Shown here: piece after piece, positions 63,134-64,000 of the stretch
How the letters are laid out: each line of letters starts with the position of its first letter
How positions within the stretch are numbered: position 1 is the first letter of the stretch
NCBI GenBank assembly: GCA_905197045.1
Contig: CAJJXG010000001.1
Coordinates: 62,001-126,000 of the forward strand
Origin: an uncultured Caryophanales bacterium
GTDB lineage: Bacteria; Bacillota_I; Bacilli_A; RFN20; CAG-826
Reading direction: 5' to 3'
DNA length: 64,000 bases
Notes under the pieces: model-generated
Database searches by the model: none
What the model saw: only the letters and a program-made list of their open reading frames with translations
What the model was told of the DNA's origin: nothing
Made by a program: the position numbers and the translations under genes

Positions 63134-64000
63134 TCAAAATTGGTGTTTATTTGGAACTTTTTTATCGATATTTCCAACTAATTTTTCAAATTCTTGAGGT
63201 ATTTTGGTTGATAGCTTATAAGTTTTATTTGTTAAAGGGTTTTTTATAATTAATTCATAAGCATGAAGACATAGTCTGCCTATTGGATTTTCTGGCTCTC
63301 CATATTTGTCATCACCTAAAACAAAATGACCTAAACTACCTAAAGTGACTCTAATTTGATTTTTTCGACCTGTAAAAATTGAAACATCAAGTAGAGAATA
63401 TTTCTCATTTTCTTTTATAACTTTATATTCGGTGATACATTTTTGAGCTTTCTTGTCTTTTGAAGAAGTTACATACATTAAATTTAAGGCATTCATTCTT
63501 AAATAATTAATTATCTTTTTACTTTTTTCTTCCATTACTCCTTCAACCACAGCATAATACCCTCTTTTAGAGACTAGGTCATTCCACTTATTTTGAAACT
63601 CTTCCTTTAATTTTTCATTTTTTGCAAAAATTAAAACGCCACTTGTTTCCTTATCAAGACGATGAACAACATAGATTCGATTATGTTTGTCTTTTGCTTG
63701 TATATAATCCATCACCATACGATATGCGGTAGAAGACTTTTCTTTATCGCTTGCTACACTTAATAAACCAAATGGCTTATTAATTGCGATAATGTCACTA
63801 TCTTCATATATAATTGGTAAATCTTTACGTGTCTTTTTACGAATAGGTTTTTTAGAGATTATTAAAGTATCTCCTTTTGTTAAAAGGAAATTAAATTGAC
63901 TAACAGGCGCTCCATCAATTGAGATTAAATGATGAGAAAGTAAACTTTTAGCATTATTTCTTGAAAAATGGAGCTCATCAATTAAATACGATAAAAGTTC
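63134..64000 (-). CDS. RluD/RluA-type pseudouridine synthase, 5' end beyond window
   Basis: 289 codons are visible; the N-terminus lies past the right edge. The visible part begins with an S4-like RNA-binding segment (ELLSYLIDELHFSRNNAKSL...SIDGAPV). The catalytic domain follows: INKPFGLLSV, then VHRLDKETSGVLIFAKN with the catalytic Asp, GRKNQIRVTLGSLGH and GRLCLHAYEL. It converts uridine to pseudouridine in rRNA; which site cannot be told. It is on the same strand as the DUF1538 operon, 105 nt from it, with no terminator visible between them. Confidence 0.93.
   Translation of the reverse strand, partial: ELLSYLIDELHFSRNNAKSLLSHHLISIDGAPVSQFNFLLTKGDTLIISKKPIRKKTRKDLPIIYEDSDIIAINKPFGLLSVASDKEKSSTAYRMVMDYIQAKDKHNRIYVVHRLDKETSGVLIFAKNEKLKEEFQNKWNDLVSKRGYYAVVEGVMEEKSKKIINYLRMNALNLMYVTSSKDKKAQKCITEYKVIKENEKYSLLDVSIFTGRKNQIRVTLGSLGHFVLGDDKYGEPENPIGRLCLHAYELIIKNPLTNKTYKLSTKIPQEFEKLVGNIDKKVPNKHQF

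Noticed and set aside
1..64000. CRISPR arrays, prophage, complete insertion sequences, rRNA genes, replication origin
   Set aside because: No regular direct repeats with spacers, no phage structural genes, no terminal inverted repeats around a transposase, no rRNA and no DnaA-box cluster were seen.
1..64000. Mycoplasma-type code with UGA as Trp
   Set aside because: RF2 with its UGA frameshift is present and many conserved genes end exactly at TGA.

Overview
The window is AT-rich, gene-dense bacterial chromosome from the low-GC Gram-positive side of the tree (Bacillota, Bacilli/Mollicutes-related). The evidence is the Firmicute-type cluster dnaX-ybaB-recR-tmk-holB-yaaT-rsmI, the secA-prfB pair, comFA-comFC, strong AAGGAGG ribosome binding sites, and an archaeal/eukaryotic-type prolyl-tRNA synthetase of the kind found in mycoplasmas and some relatives. 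The genetic code is the standard one: a release factor 2 gene with its programmed +1 frameshift at UGA is present, and several genes end in TGA. Enolase, an electron-bifurcating Nfn transhydrogenase, an iron-type alcohol dehydrogenase and several glycosidases suggest a fermentative anaerobe living on sugars, plausibly in a gut. I cannot name the species.

Layout. Positions 1-7.6 kb (minus strand): a partial unknown gene, a DtxR-type metalloregulator, two DUF3137-like membrane proteins, MntP, ProS and a membrane protein that looks like a degenerate GGDEF-EAL protein. A serine tRNA lies on the plus strand near 7.9 kb. 8-17.6 kb: nfnAB, a stand-alone FakA/DAK-type domain, alcohol dehydrogenase, a macrodomain protein, DegV, a DUF2156-GNAT fusion, a HAD phosphatase and a YolD-like protein. 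17-26 kb: a sugar operon (GPH transporter, GH13, GH36, GH2 and a small membrane protein). 26-37 kb: a large lipoprotein, enolase, two peptidases, a D-2-hydroxyacid dehydrogenase, a ThyX-like protein beside FolD, and SecG. 37-51 kb: uvrB-yitT-prfB-secA, comFA/comFC, rpiB-tsaC-prmC-prfA and an ABC exporter. 51.6-57.5 kb (plus strand): the dnaX-to-rsmI replication/repair operon. 57.5-64 kb (minus strand): a DUF1538 membrane protein, two PII-like proteins and an MFS transporter fused to a GH2 glycosidase, then a partial RluD-type pseudouridine synthase.

The most unusual items are: the single-chain MFS-GH2 fusion, translationally coupled to two PII-like regulators and a DUF1538 transporter; the degenerate GGDEF-EAL protein with a long palindrome on its -10 box; a short motif of about 27 nt repeated at the ends of minus-strand transcription units; a set of genes whose -10 box lies only 6-10 nt before the ATG with no ribosome binding site (candidate leaderless mRNAs); and comFA, which lacks any ATG/GTG/TTG start and lies directly behind a terminator-like hairpin containing its only Shine-Dalgarno sequence. 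All functions are read from sequence motifs and memory of families; no search was run.
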